DNA of 64,000 bases from positions 17,501-81,500 of the forward strand of contig NC_064838.1 of NCBI RefSeq assembly GCF_024166365.1. Direction: 5' to 3'. The notes beneath the pieces are model-generated. The model made no database searches, was not told the DNA's origin, and saw only the letters and a list, made by a program, of their open reading frames with translations. Source of the stretch: Elephas maximus indicus. Lineage: Eukaryota; Chordata; Mammalia; Proboscidea; Elephantidae. Positions 12,568 through 23,422 of the stretch are shown here, piece by piece (position 1 is the first letter of the stretch; the number at the start of each line of letters is the position of its first letter). Position numbers and translations under genes: made by a program.

Positions 12568-13292
12568 GTTATGCAGATGACACAACCTTTTGGAGTCCAC
12601 CTCACTTATTTCATGTATATTCCACATCATTTATTCCAGTCTATTCCACATCATCTCTTCCACGTCTATTCAACGTCGATTTCACATATATTCCATGTCT
12701 ATTCCATTTCTATTCCACACCTAGTTCACATCTATTGCACATCATGTATTCTCCATCATCTATTCCAAGTCTATTCCACATCTGTTCTATGACTATTCCA
12801 TATCTATTCCACCTGTACTCCTTCCATTCTATTCCACATCTATTTCAACTCTATTCCACCTCCATTCCACCTCTATTAGACATCTATTTCATGTCTATTG
12901 CATGTCAATGGCACGTCTAGTACATCTCTATTCCATGTTTATTCCAACTATATTCCACCTCTTTTCAACATATAATTTACATCTATTCCACATTCTTTCT
13001 ATATCTATTACACATGTATTCCACATCGATTATCCTACATCACTTCTACATCATCTATTAAACACCTATTCCACATCCATTCCACGTCTGCTCCACATCT
13101 CTACCACGCCTATCCAACCTCTATTCCATGTCTATTTCAGTGTATTTCACACCTATTCCACGTCTAGTCCACATCTCTTCCATGTCTATACCACATATAT
13201 TCCACATCATCTATTCTACCTCTATTCTATGTCTATTCCACATCTATTCCATGGCTGTTGCATGTCTATTCCACCTCTATTCTGCATCATCT

Positions 13293-13372
13293 GTTGTTTT
13301 TGTTGTTAGGTGCCGTCGAGTCAGTTCCGACTCATAGCAACCCCATGCACAACAGATCGAACAGAAGGATGT
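13293..13372 (-). mobile_element. RTE 3' tail fragment in satellite B
   Basis: Plus-strand text GTTGTTAGGTGCCGTCGAGT followed by TTCCGACTCATAGCAACCCC is the reverse complement of the RTE 3' end seen at 9195 and 48700. Confidence 0.8.
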
Positions 13373-14070
13373 TTACCTCCATCATCTATTCTATATCTAT
13401 TCCATGTCTATTTAATGACGATTCCATGTTTATTCCACGTGTATTCCACATCTATTTTATGACTATTCCATGTCTATTCCACGTGTATTCCACATCTATT
13501 CCACCTCTATTACACATCTATTCCACTTCATCTATCCCACTTCACTTCCACGTTATCTATTCCACTTTTATTTCACCTCTATTCTACATGTATACCACAT
13601 CTGTTTCACCTCATCAAATCCACGTCAATCCCACGTTGTCTATTCCACTTGTATTCCACATCTATTTACTCCTCTGTTCCACATAATTCCAAATCTATTT
13701 TACCTCATCTACCCCACTTCTATTCCACATCATCTATTCATTATCTATTCTGTGTCTATATGCGTCTATTCCACATCCAGTCAATGTCTATACCACGTCT
13801 ATACCACATCTATTCCACATCTTTTCCGTATCATCTATTCCACGTCTATTCCCTGATTGTTCCACATCTATTCCACCTCTGTTCCATACCTGTTCCACAT
13901 CTATTTGACATCTATTCCTCATGTATTCCATATCTATTCAACGTCAATTCTTCATTACACCCCTGTTCCACATCTATTGCAACTCTGTTACACCTCCGTT
14001 GCACACATATTTCACATCTTCCACATCTACTCAACCTCATCTATTCCACGTCAATTCCACATCATCTATC

Positions 14071-14168
14071 TTTGGAAACTCTATGGGCAGTTCTACTCTG
14101 TCCTATAGCGTCACTATGAGTCAGAATCAACTCGATGGCAACAGGTTTGGTTTCTTTATGTTTGTTTG
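14071..14168 (+). mobile_element. AfroSINE 3' fragment in satellite B
   Basis: TTTGGAAACTCTATGGGCAG through AATCAACTCGATGGCAACAG and GGTTTGGTTTCTT; the tRNA-like head is absent. Confidence 0.88.
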
Positions 14169-16352
14169 TTTTATTCCACATCTATTCCACGTCTATTACA
14201 TCTCTATTCCACCTCTATTGGCATGTATTTCACATCTATTCCACATCTTTTCCACATCTATTCAACTCCATCTATTCCTCGTCAGTTCCACATCTCCTAT
14301 TCTACATCTTGTTCACATCTATTCCGTGTCTTTTCTACAACTATTCCACACGTGTTCCACATGAATTACACATGTATTCCACGTATCATCTATTCCATGT
14401 CTATTCCACGTGTATTACATGACTATTCCATGTGTACTTCACGTCTATTCCACATGTATTCCAGGCCTATTCCACAACTATTCCAGGTCTATTCCATGTC
14501 TATTTCATACCACATCTATTTCATATCTATTCCATGTCTACTCCATGTCCATTTCATGTCTATTCCATGTCTACTTCACAACTATTCCACATCTCTTCCA
14601 TATCTATTCCACGTCATCTATTCCACATCATGTATTATGCATCTGTTCTATGTTAATTCAAGGTCTATTTCACGTCTATTGAATATCTATGCCACCTCTA
14701 TTCCACATCTTTTCCACCTGTATTCCACCCCTCTCCACATCTATTCCACATCTGTTACACAACTGTTCCACATCTATTTCACATCATCTATTCCACATGT
14801 GTTCCGTGGCTATTCCACGTCTATTCCACATGTGTTTCCCATCTATTCCACCTCTATTCACGTCTTTTCCACTTCTGTTCCACATATATTTCACATCATT
14901 CACCATCTATTCCACATGTATTAAACATTTATTCTGCATCATCTATTTCAGATCAGTTCCATATCATCTCTTCCATGTCTCCTCCACGAAATTCCACATC
15001 TACTCCACATCTACTCCATATCAACTATTCCATGTCTATTTCAAGTCTGTACCATGTCATCTAATCCACGCCTATTCCATCTCCAGTCCACATCTATCTG
15101 ATGTCTATTCCATGTTTTCTCTACATCTATTCCACACGTATTCCACATGTATTGCACGTGTTCCTCATCTATACCGTATCATCTATTCATGTCCATTCCA
15201 TGAATATTTCACATCTATTCATATATATACCAAATCTATTACACATCTATTCATATCTTTTCCACATCTATTCCACCACATCTATTTCACTTCTATTCCA
15301 TGTTTATTCCACATCTTTTCTACATCTATTCCACATCTTTTTCACTGCTATTCCACATACATCTGTACCTATTCCATATTAATTCTACATCTATTCCACA
15401 CCAGTTCCACGTTTATTCTAGATCTATTCCACATCTATACCACATATATCCACATCATGTATTCCGTGTCTATTCCACATCACCTATTTCACATCTATTC
15501 CAAGTCTATTTCACTCTATTCCATCTTTATTCTACATCTATTCCATGACAACTCTTTGTTTATTCTATGTTTGTCTATTCCATGTCAATTCCAGGTCTAT
15601 TCTGCATCTATTCCATGTGTATTCCACATTTGTGCCACGTCTGTTCCACACCAGTTCTACATCTTTTCCACACCTGTTCCACTTCATCTATTCCATGTCT
15701 ATTCCACATCTATTCTACCTCTATCCCACATCAACTCTGCATCTATTCCACTTTTATTGCACATCTATTCCACATTTACTCCAGCCTATTCCACATCTTT
15801 TCTACCTCTATTTCGCATCTATTCTATCTCATCAATTCCATGTGTATTCCATCCACATCATCTATTCCATGTCTATTTCATGCCTATTCCACATCTATCC
15901 CACGTATTTCCATATCTATTCCATATCATTCCAGGTCTAATTCAAGTCAATTCCACCTGTATTCCACATCTATTTCACATCTATTCCATGTCTATTCCAC
16001 CTCTATTCCACCTCATCTATCCCACTTCTATCCCACATCTTTTCCAACTCTATTCCACATCTATTCTACCTCATCTAGTCCACGTCTATTCCACGTCTAT
16101 TCCTCATGATTCTATATCTAATCCAAGTCTATTCCACCTGTATTCCATGTCTTTTCCATGTCTATTCTACCTCTATTCAATCTCTCTTCCACATCTACCC
16201 ATATATATTCCACATCTAGTCCACCTCACCTATTCCACTTCAGTTCCACATCATCTATTCCATGCCTATTCCACTTCCATTCCACATCTATTCCATGTCT
16301 ATTCCACAACTATTCCATATCTCTCCTGTCTCTATTCCACATCTACACTACC

Positions 16353-16631
16353 ATTCACATAAAAGAATTAGTAGAGGAGGTAAATTTTAAAGATAATTTG
16401 TACTTGGGAACCAGCTAGATATGGAATGCCAGAGAGAACAATAGACTAGGGTGGCATCCAGTTAATGGATTGTGCCATACCAAGGAGAGGAGGCATTGGT
16501 TGGGGAAAGTGCATGTTCACCTTGAAAAGTCTATAGAATATCCAGAAAGATACAGAAAAATGCTTAGAAATACTGGTTTAGAATTTAGATGAGAAATCAG
16601 GATAGATACTTAAATTTATGAATCACTAGTC
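16353..16631. other. Unassigned single-copy-looking sequence
   Basis: Ordinary AT-rich sequence between satellite B and an AfroSINE. No coding potential or repeat family was recognised. Confidence 0.5.
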
Positions 16632-16785
16632 ATAGTCATAGTCAGGTGCATTCAAGTTGATTCTGATTTATAGCGACCCTATAGGGCAAACCCATAGGGT
16701 TTCCAAGGAGTGGCTTGGTAGATTTGAACTGCCAACCTTTTGGTTAGCAGTCTAGCTCTCAACCACTATGCCACCAGGGCTCCTT
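16632..16785 (-). mobile_element. AfroSINE, reverse orientation
   Basis: Reads TTGATTCTGATTTATAGCGA, then GGGTTTCCAAGGAG, CTTTTGGTTAGCAG, and ends with the reverse of the tRNA-like head (CCACTATGCCACCAGGGCTCC region). Confidence 0.92.
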
Positions 16786-16901
16786 TGAGAAACATCACTG
16801 ATATAGGGCATTTCAAGGGGCATTGGTCATTCAGTGACAGAGCTCTCACCTTTTATGCAGGAGACCATAGCTTGTTTCCTGCTTTTGTATCTTATTTGTA
16901 G

Positions 16902-18335
16902 TAAAATTTTCCTGAAGATAATTCAAAACTGGTTGCAGCAGTACATCAACAGAGAACTGCCTGAAATTCAAGCCAGATTTAGAAGACGGTGTAGAAGGAG
17001 GGATATCATTGCTGATGTCATGTGGATCTTGGCTGAAAGCATAGAATAGCAGAAAGATGTTTACCTGTGTTTCATTGATTATGCAAATGCATTTGACTGT
17101 GTAGATCCTAACAAATTATGGATAACATTGTGAAGAACGGGAATTCCAGAACAGTTAATTGTGCTCATGCAGAACGTACATAGACCAAGAATCAGTCCTC
17201 TGAATGGAAAACGGGATGCTGCATGGCTTAAAATCAGGAAAGGTGTGGTCAGAGTTGCATCATTTCACCATACTTATTCAATCTGTATGCAGAGCAAATA
17301 ATCCTAGCAGCTGGACTATATGATGAACATAGCATCAGAATTGGTAGAAGACCCATTAATAACCTGCAATATGCAGATGACACAACATTGCATGCTGCAA
17401 GTGAAGAGGACTCGAAGCACTAACTGATAAAGATCAAAGGCTACAGCCTTTAGTATGGATTACACCGCAACAAAATCCAAAACCAAAAACCAAACCCATT
17501 GCTGTCATGTCGATTCTGACTTATAGCAACCCTAAAGGACAGAGTAGAACTGCCCCATAGAGTTTCCAAGGAGCGCCTGGTGAATTCAAACTGCTGACCT
17601 TTTTGTTAGCGGCTGTAGCACTTAACCACTACACCACCAGGGTGTCCCACCTCAACAAAAACTAAACAAAAATCCTCACAACTGGACCAATGAGCAACAT
17701 CATGATAAACGGAGAAAATATTGAAGTGGTCAAGGATTTCATATTACTTGGATCTACAATCAACACCCATGGAAGCAGCAGTCAAGAAATCAAATGGTAC
17801 ATTGCATTGGACAAATCTGTTGCAAAAGAACTCTTTAAAGTGTTCAAAATCAATGATGTCCCTTAGAGGACTAACGTGCAACTTACCCAAGCCATGATGT
17901 TTTCAATCGCCTCATATGCATGCAAAAGCTGGAAAATGGGTAAGGAAGACCGAAGATGAATTGATGCCCTTAAATCACGGCTTTGGGGAAGTATATCGAA
18001 TATACCATGGAATGCAAAAATAATGAACAAATCCATCTTGGAAGAAGTACAGCCAGAGTGATCCTTGGAAGAAATGATGGTGGGACTTCATCTCGTGTAC
18101 TTCACACATGTTATCAGTGGGGACCATTCCCTGGAGAAGGACATCATGCTGGGTGAAGTAGAGGATCAGCAAAAAAGAGGAAGACCTTTGAAGAGATGGA
18201 TTGACATAGTGGCTGCAACAATGAGCTCAAACATAAAAATGTTTATGTGGGCTGTGGAGGACCAGGCTGTGTTTCATTCTGCTGTGCATAGGGTTGCTAT
18301 GACTCAGAAAAGACTTGGCGGCACCTAACAACAAC
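16902..18335 (+). mobile_element. RTE 3' half nested in SINE, copy D2
   Basis: Paralogue of 7787-9217, with reverse-transcriptase remnants (YADDTT-type box at about 17371, ATGCAGATGACACAACATTG) and an end at GGCACCTAACAACAACAATG. A second SINE is inserted in it at 17476-17647. Inactive by many stops. Confidence 0.87.
17476..17647 (-). mobile_element. AfroSINE inserted in RTE, with target-site duplication
   Basis: Reads AAACCAAACCCATTGCTGTC through the reversed head CTACACCACCAGGGTGTCCC. CACCGCAACAAAA (17463-17475) and CACCTCAACAAAA (17648-17660) flank it, giving a 13-bp duplication with one change. The same RTE in D1 (near 8350) has no SINE, so this insertion is younger than the block duplication. 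Confidence 0.92.
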
Positions 18336-20089
18336 AATGCACTTCATGTGTAGTCAACACCTGTCAGTGGAGGCTTGTGTTTTGCTGTGTTGGTGAACAG
18401 GTTTCAGTGGCTTTTGCAGACTAAGACAGACTAGGAAGAAAGGCTGTGAGATCTACATCTGAAAATCAGCCAACAACAACTCTATGGATCACAATGGTCC
18501 AATCTTCAATTAATTGTGCAGATAGTGCAGGACTGGTCAGCATTTTATTTGGCTGTACACGGGGCCAACTTCACAAGAGCTGACAACCACATTTCACTGG
18601 AAGTTTTTCTTCGGATATCCATTCATTCATTCAGCAACCATTTAGTGAGTGCTTATTTTATGTCATGCACTTATTCTGAAATAAAACAAATATCACTGCC
18701 TTCATGAAGTTTACAACCTAGTGAATATCCTAGTGAATATAGATGTGTTTATCCAGAGATTTAAAAAAATAATAACTACCATTTTTGGTGAGTTAATTCT
18801 AAATGCCTGCACTATATGAAGTTTTTTTTTTCCCCCAAAAAACCACTTAATTCTACTGTTGTTAAATAAGGAATAAATATTACAGCTTCAACTTATAGTT
18901 AAGATAATGGAGGCTGTGTGATTTTAAATAAATTTCTCCAAATTGTACAGCTAGTAATTAGCAGAATCCGGATTCAAACCTACATTTTTTTTCTGACTGC
19001 AATGCTCTGAATTCCTTCACTGCATAGGTAATTAAAAAAAAAAAAAACCCTGAAGAAGCAGCTTAGGAAATGTTCCTATTTAAGGGAAGTCAGCAGAAGT
19101 TAGCACAGGAGAAATGTAGGGAAGGAAATGGAGACTTAAGAGAATTGCCCCCAACCAGAAGAAAGTTTGGGGATAGGTGGGAAGGAGAGATGGGGCAATC
19201 CACTGGGTCAAAGCTCCCAGAGGTGAAAGATCACACAGTGTGCAGAGAAGTCACTGAAGTAAGCTATTAGAAGATTAATGGTGTTATCAGAAAGGCATCC
19301 AGAGCCAGAACCAGAGTGTGGATGGAAGACAAGCAAGTGGCAACATTGACTGAACAATACATCACATAATACATTTGGAGAGAAATTGGGAAGAATAGAG
19401 TCATGGTGCCTTAGTAACAGTGGGAATTAGAATCAAGATGGTGGTTTAAGTGGAACAACCCTACTTTGTATTTTGTAGATAGATTTCAGACTTTTTTTCA
19501 ACAAAGAAAGTCTACATCGTTACACTTGAGGGGCACTTTTGTTTCAGAGTAATTGGATGAAGACTCTTCACTTCCTATAATTTTATATCTGCCAGAATGC
19601 TATTGATGTTTTATTTGAGGAAACAGAGTAAACACTTATAAAAATTAAATGTTGTTCACATTAATATCTTATCTGCCCTTCATATAAGATACTTAATATT
19701 ATCATTCTGGTTCAAAAACTAAAGCTCTAGCCAAGCCAAGTCATTGAGATAAAGCTCACAATTGTCCCACTGCCATAATTATGGATATTATGATACAGGA
19801 GGTGGCATTTTTTGTGGAAGAAATATGTAGCTACTACGTTGAAGAAAAGAATTGCTGAACCTTATCATTTTACAAAATGATGTACATAATTCAAACCATG
19901 ATTTTCCTAAGGTGCTGAGCAAAACAAGAGGGAAAAACACGATATCTGGCAGGAGAAAACAGATCACAAATGCTACACAGGGAGGCAGGCCCAGTGCCTG
20001 GAATTTGATGAGTACTTGAAGGAGTAACCTTGAAATTCATCAGTTTATTCATAGTTTTTGCAACCTTACAGTAATTTAATTTACCCATG

Positions 20090-20618
20090 TGTTACGGATT
20101 GAATTGTGTCCCCCAAAAATGTGTGTATCAGTTTGGCTAGGCCATGATTCCCAGTGTTGTGTGATTGTCACCATTTTGGCACCTCATGTGATTTTCCGGT
20201 GTGTTGTAAATCCTCTCTCTATGATATTATTGAGATGGGATTAGTGGCAGTTATGTTGATGAGGCAGGACTCAATCTACAGGATTAGATTTTGTCTTAAG
20301 CCAATCCCTTTTGAGACATAAAAGAGAGCAGTTAGCAGCAGGACATGGGGATCTCATGCCACCAAGAAAGCAGTGCTGGAAGGAGAGCACATCCTATCCT
20401 TTGGACCTGAGGTTCCTGCGTAGACAAGCTCCCAGACGAGGGGAAGGTTGATGACAAGGACCTTCCTCCAGATTTGACAGAGAGAAAAAGCTTTCTCCCA
20501 GAGATTATGTCCTGAATTTAGACTTCTTGCCTACTAGGCTGTAAGAGAATAAGCTTCTGTTTGTTGAAGCTATCCATTTGTGGTATTTCTGTTACAGCAG
20601 CACTAGACGACTAAGACA
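20090..20618 (+). mobile_element. Solo LTR, MaLR/ERVL-like
   Basis: The unit starts TGTTACGGATTGAATTGTGT and ends with CACTAGACGACTAAGACA, the TG...CA borders of an LTR. The 5-bp duplication CCATG flanks it on both sides (20085-20089 and 20619-20623), the length expected for ERVL/MaLR elements. D1 at 11146 shows the empty site. A matching LTR pair lies at 21243-22957, and a minus-strand one at 54072-54592. The family name is inferred from end sequences and the duplication length. Confidence 0.88.
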
Positions 20619-20790
20619 CCATGTTTGGAAAAAAGAAACAAAACAAAACAACATCACAGTAATAATAACCATCTTGCTATTTGGGCAAGTTTTTATGCTT
20701 TCCCTTTGAAAAAGTCATTAGGATCTCTAAGGGGCCCATCCTTTAATTATATCAATTTAAATTGATAAGGAATAAATTAATGTAATTTTA

Positions 20791-21242
20791 GAAACGCTTG
20801 GCAAAATTTAATGTTCCTCAAAAATGCATGCATTATTTATAGTACATGCCAAAACAAAGATGAGATAGAGAAGTACTAATTTTATTTATGCTAATACTGC
20901 CCTGGTATGTGTGGGACCAGATGGTAGAATCAGTGAAAAATGGAGAAATTTTTTAAATCAAAAACATTTTTTAAATAAATACTTGTGCCCAAAAGCTCTG
21001 ATTTACCAGCACTGGTGGAAAGATGACCTTTTTCATAGGATTATTTATCTACAAAGCTAGTGGAAATTTTATCCAGGTAGATTTCCAATGATGTCTACCG
21101 TTGCCTGCCATACCCCCCAGGAAAATATTTGCCTGTCATGATGGTTGATCTTAGAAGTTTACGAAGAGGACACTGTCCAACTTATAGCAACCTCTCATAC
21201 GATAGCCTGCAGTTTTAAGATGTGTTTAATAGGCTAAGGCCA
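20791..21242. other. Unassigned intergenic sequence
   Basis: No gene or clear repeat recognised. It lies between the interrupted D2 block and the MaLR-like element. Near 21175-21230, CCAACTTATAGCAACCTCTC may be a worn SINE or RTE tail. Confidence 0.4.
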
Positions 21243-22957
21243 TGTCATGGACTGAATTACCTCCCAAAAAATATCTGTCAGCTTAGCTGGGCCATGAGTC
21301 CCAGTGTTGTGTGACTGTCAACCATTTTATGTGATTTCCCTATGTTGTACATTCTATCATTTTGATGTAATATGGTGGATTAGCAGCAGTTATATTGATG
21401 AGGTCTACAGGATTAGACAGTGTCTTAAGCCAATCTCTTTTGAGATACAAGAGACAGAAATGAGCAGAGAGACATGGGAACCTTCTACTGCCAAGAAAAC
21501 AGTGCCAGGAGCAGGGTGCGTCTTTTGGAGCTGAGGTTCCTGCACTGAGACGCTTCCAGACCAAGGGAAAACTGATGCTAAGGACCTTCCTCCAGAGCTG
21601 ACAGAGAGAGAAAGCCTCCCCCTGGAGCTGGTACCCTGAATTCAGACTTCTAGCCTACTGGACTGTGAGAGAATAAACTTCTCTTTGTTAAACCCAACCA
21701 CTTGTGGTATTTCTGTTATAGCAGCACTAGATGACTAAGACAAAATTTGGTGCCAGGAGAGTGGGGCTGCTGTAAGATACCTAAAATGTGGAAGTGGTTT
21801 TGAAATTGTGAATGTATAGAAGACTCAGAAGGAAGTGAGGAGAACCATTAACACGGGAGAAAGCGCAGATGGTGAGAAACAGCAGCAGAGGACCAGTGGC
21901 AGCAGCGGTAAACCGGCAGCTGCAGAACCAGGAGACCAGTGCTGGACAGCACTGGAGCTGACCCATGGAGAGAGAGCTAAGTGCCTGTGCACAGGAGGCT
22001 CCCTGGTGAAGTGGGGTGGCTCCGGGCACTTATGAGTGGAGCTACGCTTGCCAACTCACAGAGCAAGAGAGCTGAGTGCCTGTGTCCCAGAGGCTTCCTG
22101 GCGGAGGGGGGTACCTCCAGGCACTTATCAGTGGAGCTACAGAGCTTTGGAACACTTGCCCCAGCAGGGCAGATGTGGGTGTGAGGACCAAGAGCCAAGA
22201 GGCCACAAAACCAGGAAGCAGAAGCTGAAGATACAAGGAACATATGAAGCCCAGCTGCCTCAGTCTCTAAAGGTTAGGCCAGGACCTCTGGGGTTTCAAA
22301 GGGTGGAGCCACGGCCTCTGGTGTTTGTAAGGGTGGAGTTGACACTCAGATGGACTACGAGAATGGTGCACTTAAGGCTGAGGGAGCAGAGTTGCTGTCC
22401 CAGTGGGCCTGGAAGGCAGAGCTGAAGCCCAGGGCTAAGGGGCCTCCACTCAGAATCCAGGGACTAATACCTAGATCTGGAGGGCAGGGTTATTGTATAA
22501 ATTGTCTCAGAGAACAGAGGATTATTTTCAAAGCCTTGAGTGCTAATGTAATGTGTTCTGCTAACTTGCTTGGTACCTATGCCTCCTTTCTCTCCAATTT
22601 CTCCCATTTGTAATAGAAACGTCTAGCTTGTGCTTGTTCTGCCATTATACTTTGGAAGCAGGTAACTTGTCTTCTGGATTTCACAGGTGAAGAGGAATTT
22701 TTGGATCTTGGACTTGGAGTTGACATAAGACTTTTGCTGTAATATGATAGGTTCAATATGTTTTACATGTGGCAAGGACATGAATTTTTGTGGGCCAAAG
22801 GGTGGAATGTCATGGATTGAATTATGTTCCCCCAAAATATCTGTCAGCTTAGCTGGGCCATGAGCCCCAGTATTGTGTGATTATCCACCATTTTATGTGA
22901 TTTCCCTATGTGTTGTAAATCCTATCACTATGCTAGCAGCACTAGATGACTAAGACA
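21243..22957 (+). mobile_element. MaLR-like element with two LTRs
   Basis: The 5' LTR is 21243-21742 (starts TGTCATGGACTGAATT, ends GATGACTAAGACA). The internal region, 21743-22807, begins with TTTGGTGCCAGGAGAGTGG, a primer-site-like start. A purine-rich tract (AAAGGGTGGAA) sits directly before the 3' LTR at 22808-22957. The 3' LTR has lost most of its middle, jumping from about the first 120 bases to the last 30. Flanks are GGCCA and TGCCA, a 5-bp duplication with one change. The internal region has open stretches near 21835-22425 that show no recognisable retroviral protein; MaLR elements usually lack pol. Confidence 0.83.
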
Positions 22958-22985
22958 TGCCACAAAGTTACTTTTTTAAAAAGCC

Positions 22986-23158
22986 CCAAAGCCCTGGTGG
23001 TGTAGTGGTTAAGAGCTACGGAGCACTACAGCTGCTAACCAAAAGGTCAACAGTTCGAATCCAGCAGTCACTCCTTGGAAACCCTATGGAGCAGTTCTAC
23101 TCTGTCCTATATGGTCACTATGAGTCAGCATCAGCTCAACAGCAACAGGTTAACTTTT
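22986..23158 (+). mobile_element. AfroSINE, full length
   Basis: Head GCCCTGGTGGTGTAGTGG, B-box region CAGTTCGAATCCAGCAG, body and tail ending CAACAGCAACAGGTTAAC. A small duplication in the head (GCTACGGAGCACTACAGC) lengthens it. Confidence 0.92.
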
Positions 23159-23296
23159 TAGGGGGAAAACACATGTAACTAATCAAGCCACCATATCAAT
23201 GTTACTTATTCCTGTTCTGATCAGTGATTATAAAACTCTACGCAATAAGCTTTCAAAGCACCATAGCACATTTTGACGTAGGTAAGCCATTCCATA

Positions 23297-23422
23297 GGAG
23301 CCCTGGTGGTGCAGTGGTAAACTGCTTGGCTGTTAACCAAACGGTTGGCGGTTGGAACCTACCAGCAACTGTGTGGAAGAAAGATGTGGCAGTCTGCTTC
23401 TGTAAAGATTACAGCCTTGGAA
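23297..23422 (+). mobile_element. SINE, left half, split by L1
   Basis: tRNA-like head GGAGCCCTGGTGGTGCAGTGG followed by an alternative middle (AAAGATGTGGCAGTCTGC and AAAGATTACAGCCTTGGAA). The right half resumes at 24922 after an L1 insertion. Confidence 0.85.

Larger units (their letters stand above)
12598..16352 (+). repeat. Satellite block B, degenerate 11-bp unit
   Basis: Same unit and variants as block A (TATTCCACATC, with CATGTC, CACGTC, CACCTC and the 14-bp ATC-extended form) over about 3.75 kb. An RTE tail (13293-13372) and a SINE 3' end (14071-14168) are embedded. The open frames here, one of 557 codons at 14689-16362, are a by-product of a stop-free unit whose length is not a multiple of three: the peptide cycles every 11 residues (YSTSIPHLFHI-like). 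Confidence 0.93.
16820..18588 (+). mobile_element. tRNA-Gly-like SINE in D2, split by RTE
   Basis: Paralogue of the element at 7706. The head is GCATTGGTCATTCAGTGAC and the later half resumes at 18336 with AATGCACTTCATGTGTAG. The same insertion point of RTE in both copies shows that the nesting is older than the duplication. Confidence 0.72.
16820..20790. repeat. Duplicated block, copy D2 (left part)
   Basis: Collinear with D1 from the tRNA-Gly-like SINE (16820) to about 20790, where text near GGCCCATCCTTTAATTAT matches D1 near 11255. D2 alone contains the AfroSINE at 17476-17647 and the LTR at 20090-20618. The homology is then broken by about 4.2 kb of later insertions and resumes at 25025. 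No gene is evident. Confidence 0.85.

Noticed and set aside
14689-16362. 557-codon open frame and other long frames in the satellite blocks
   Set aside because: The peptide is a degenerate 11-residue cycle forced by an 11-base stop-free repeat. All three plus frames are open at once, and there is no domain.
21835-22425. Open frames in the MaLR-like internal region
   Set aside because: Short, overlapping on both strands, without retroviral motifs. MaLR internal regions in general lack a full set of genes.
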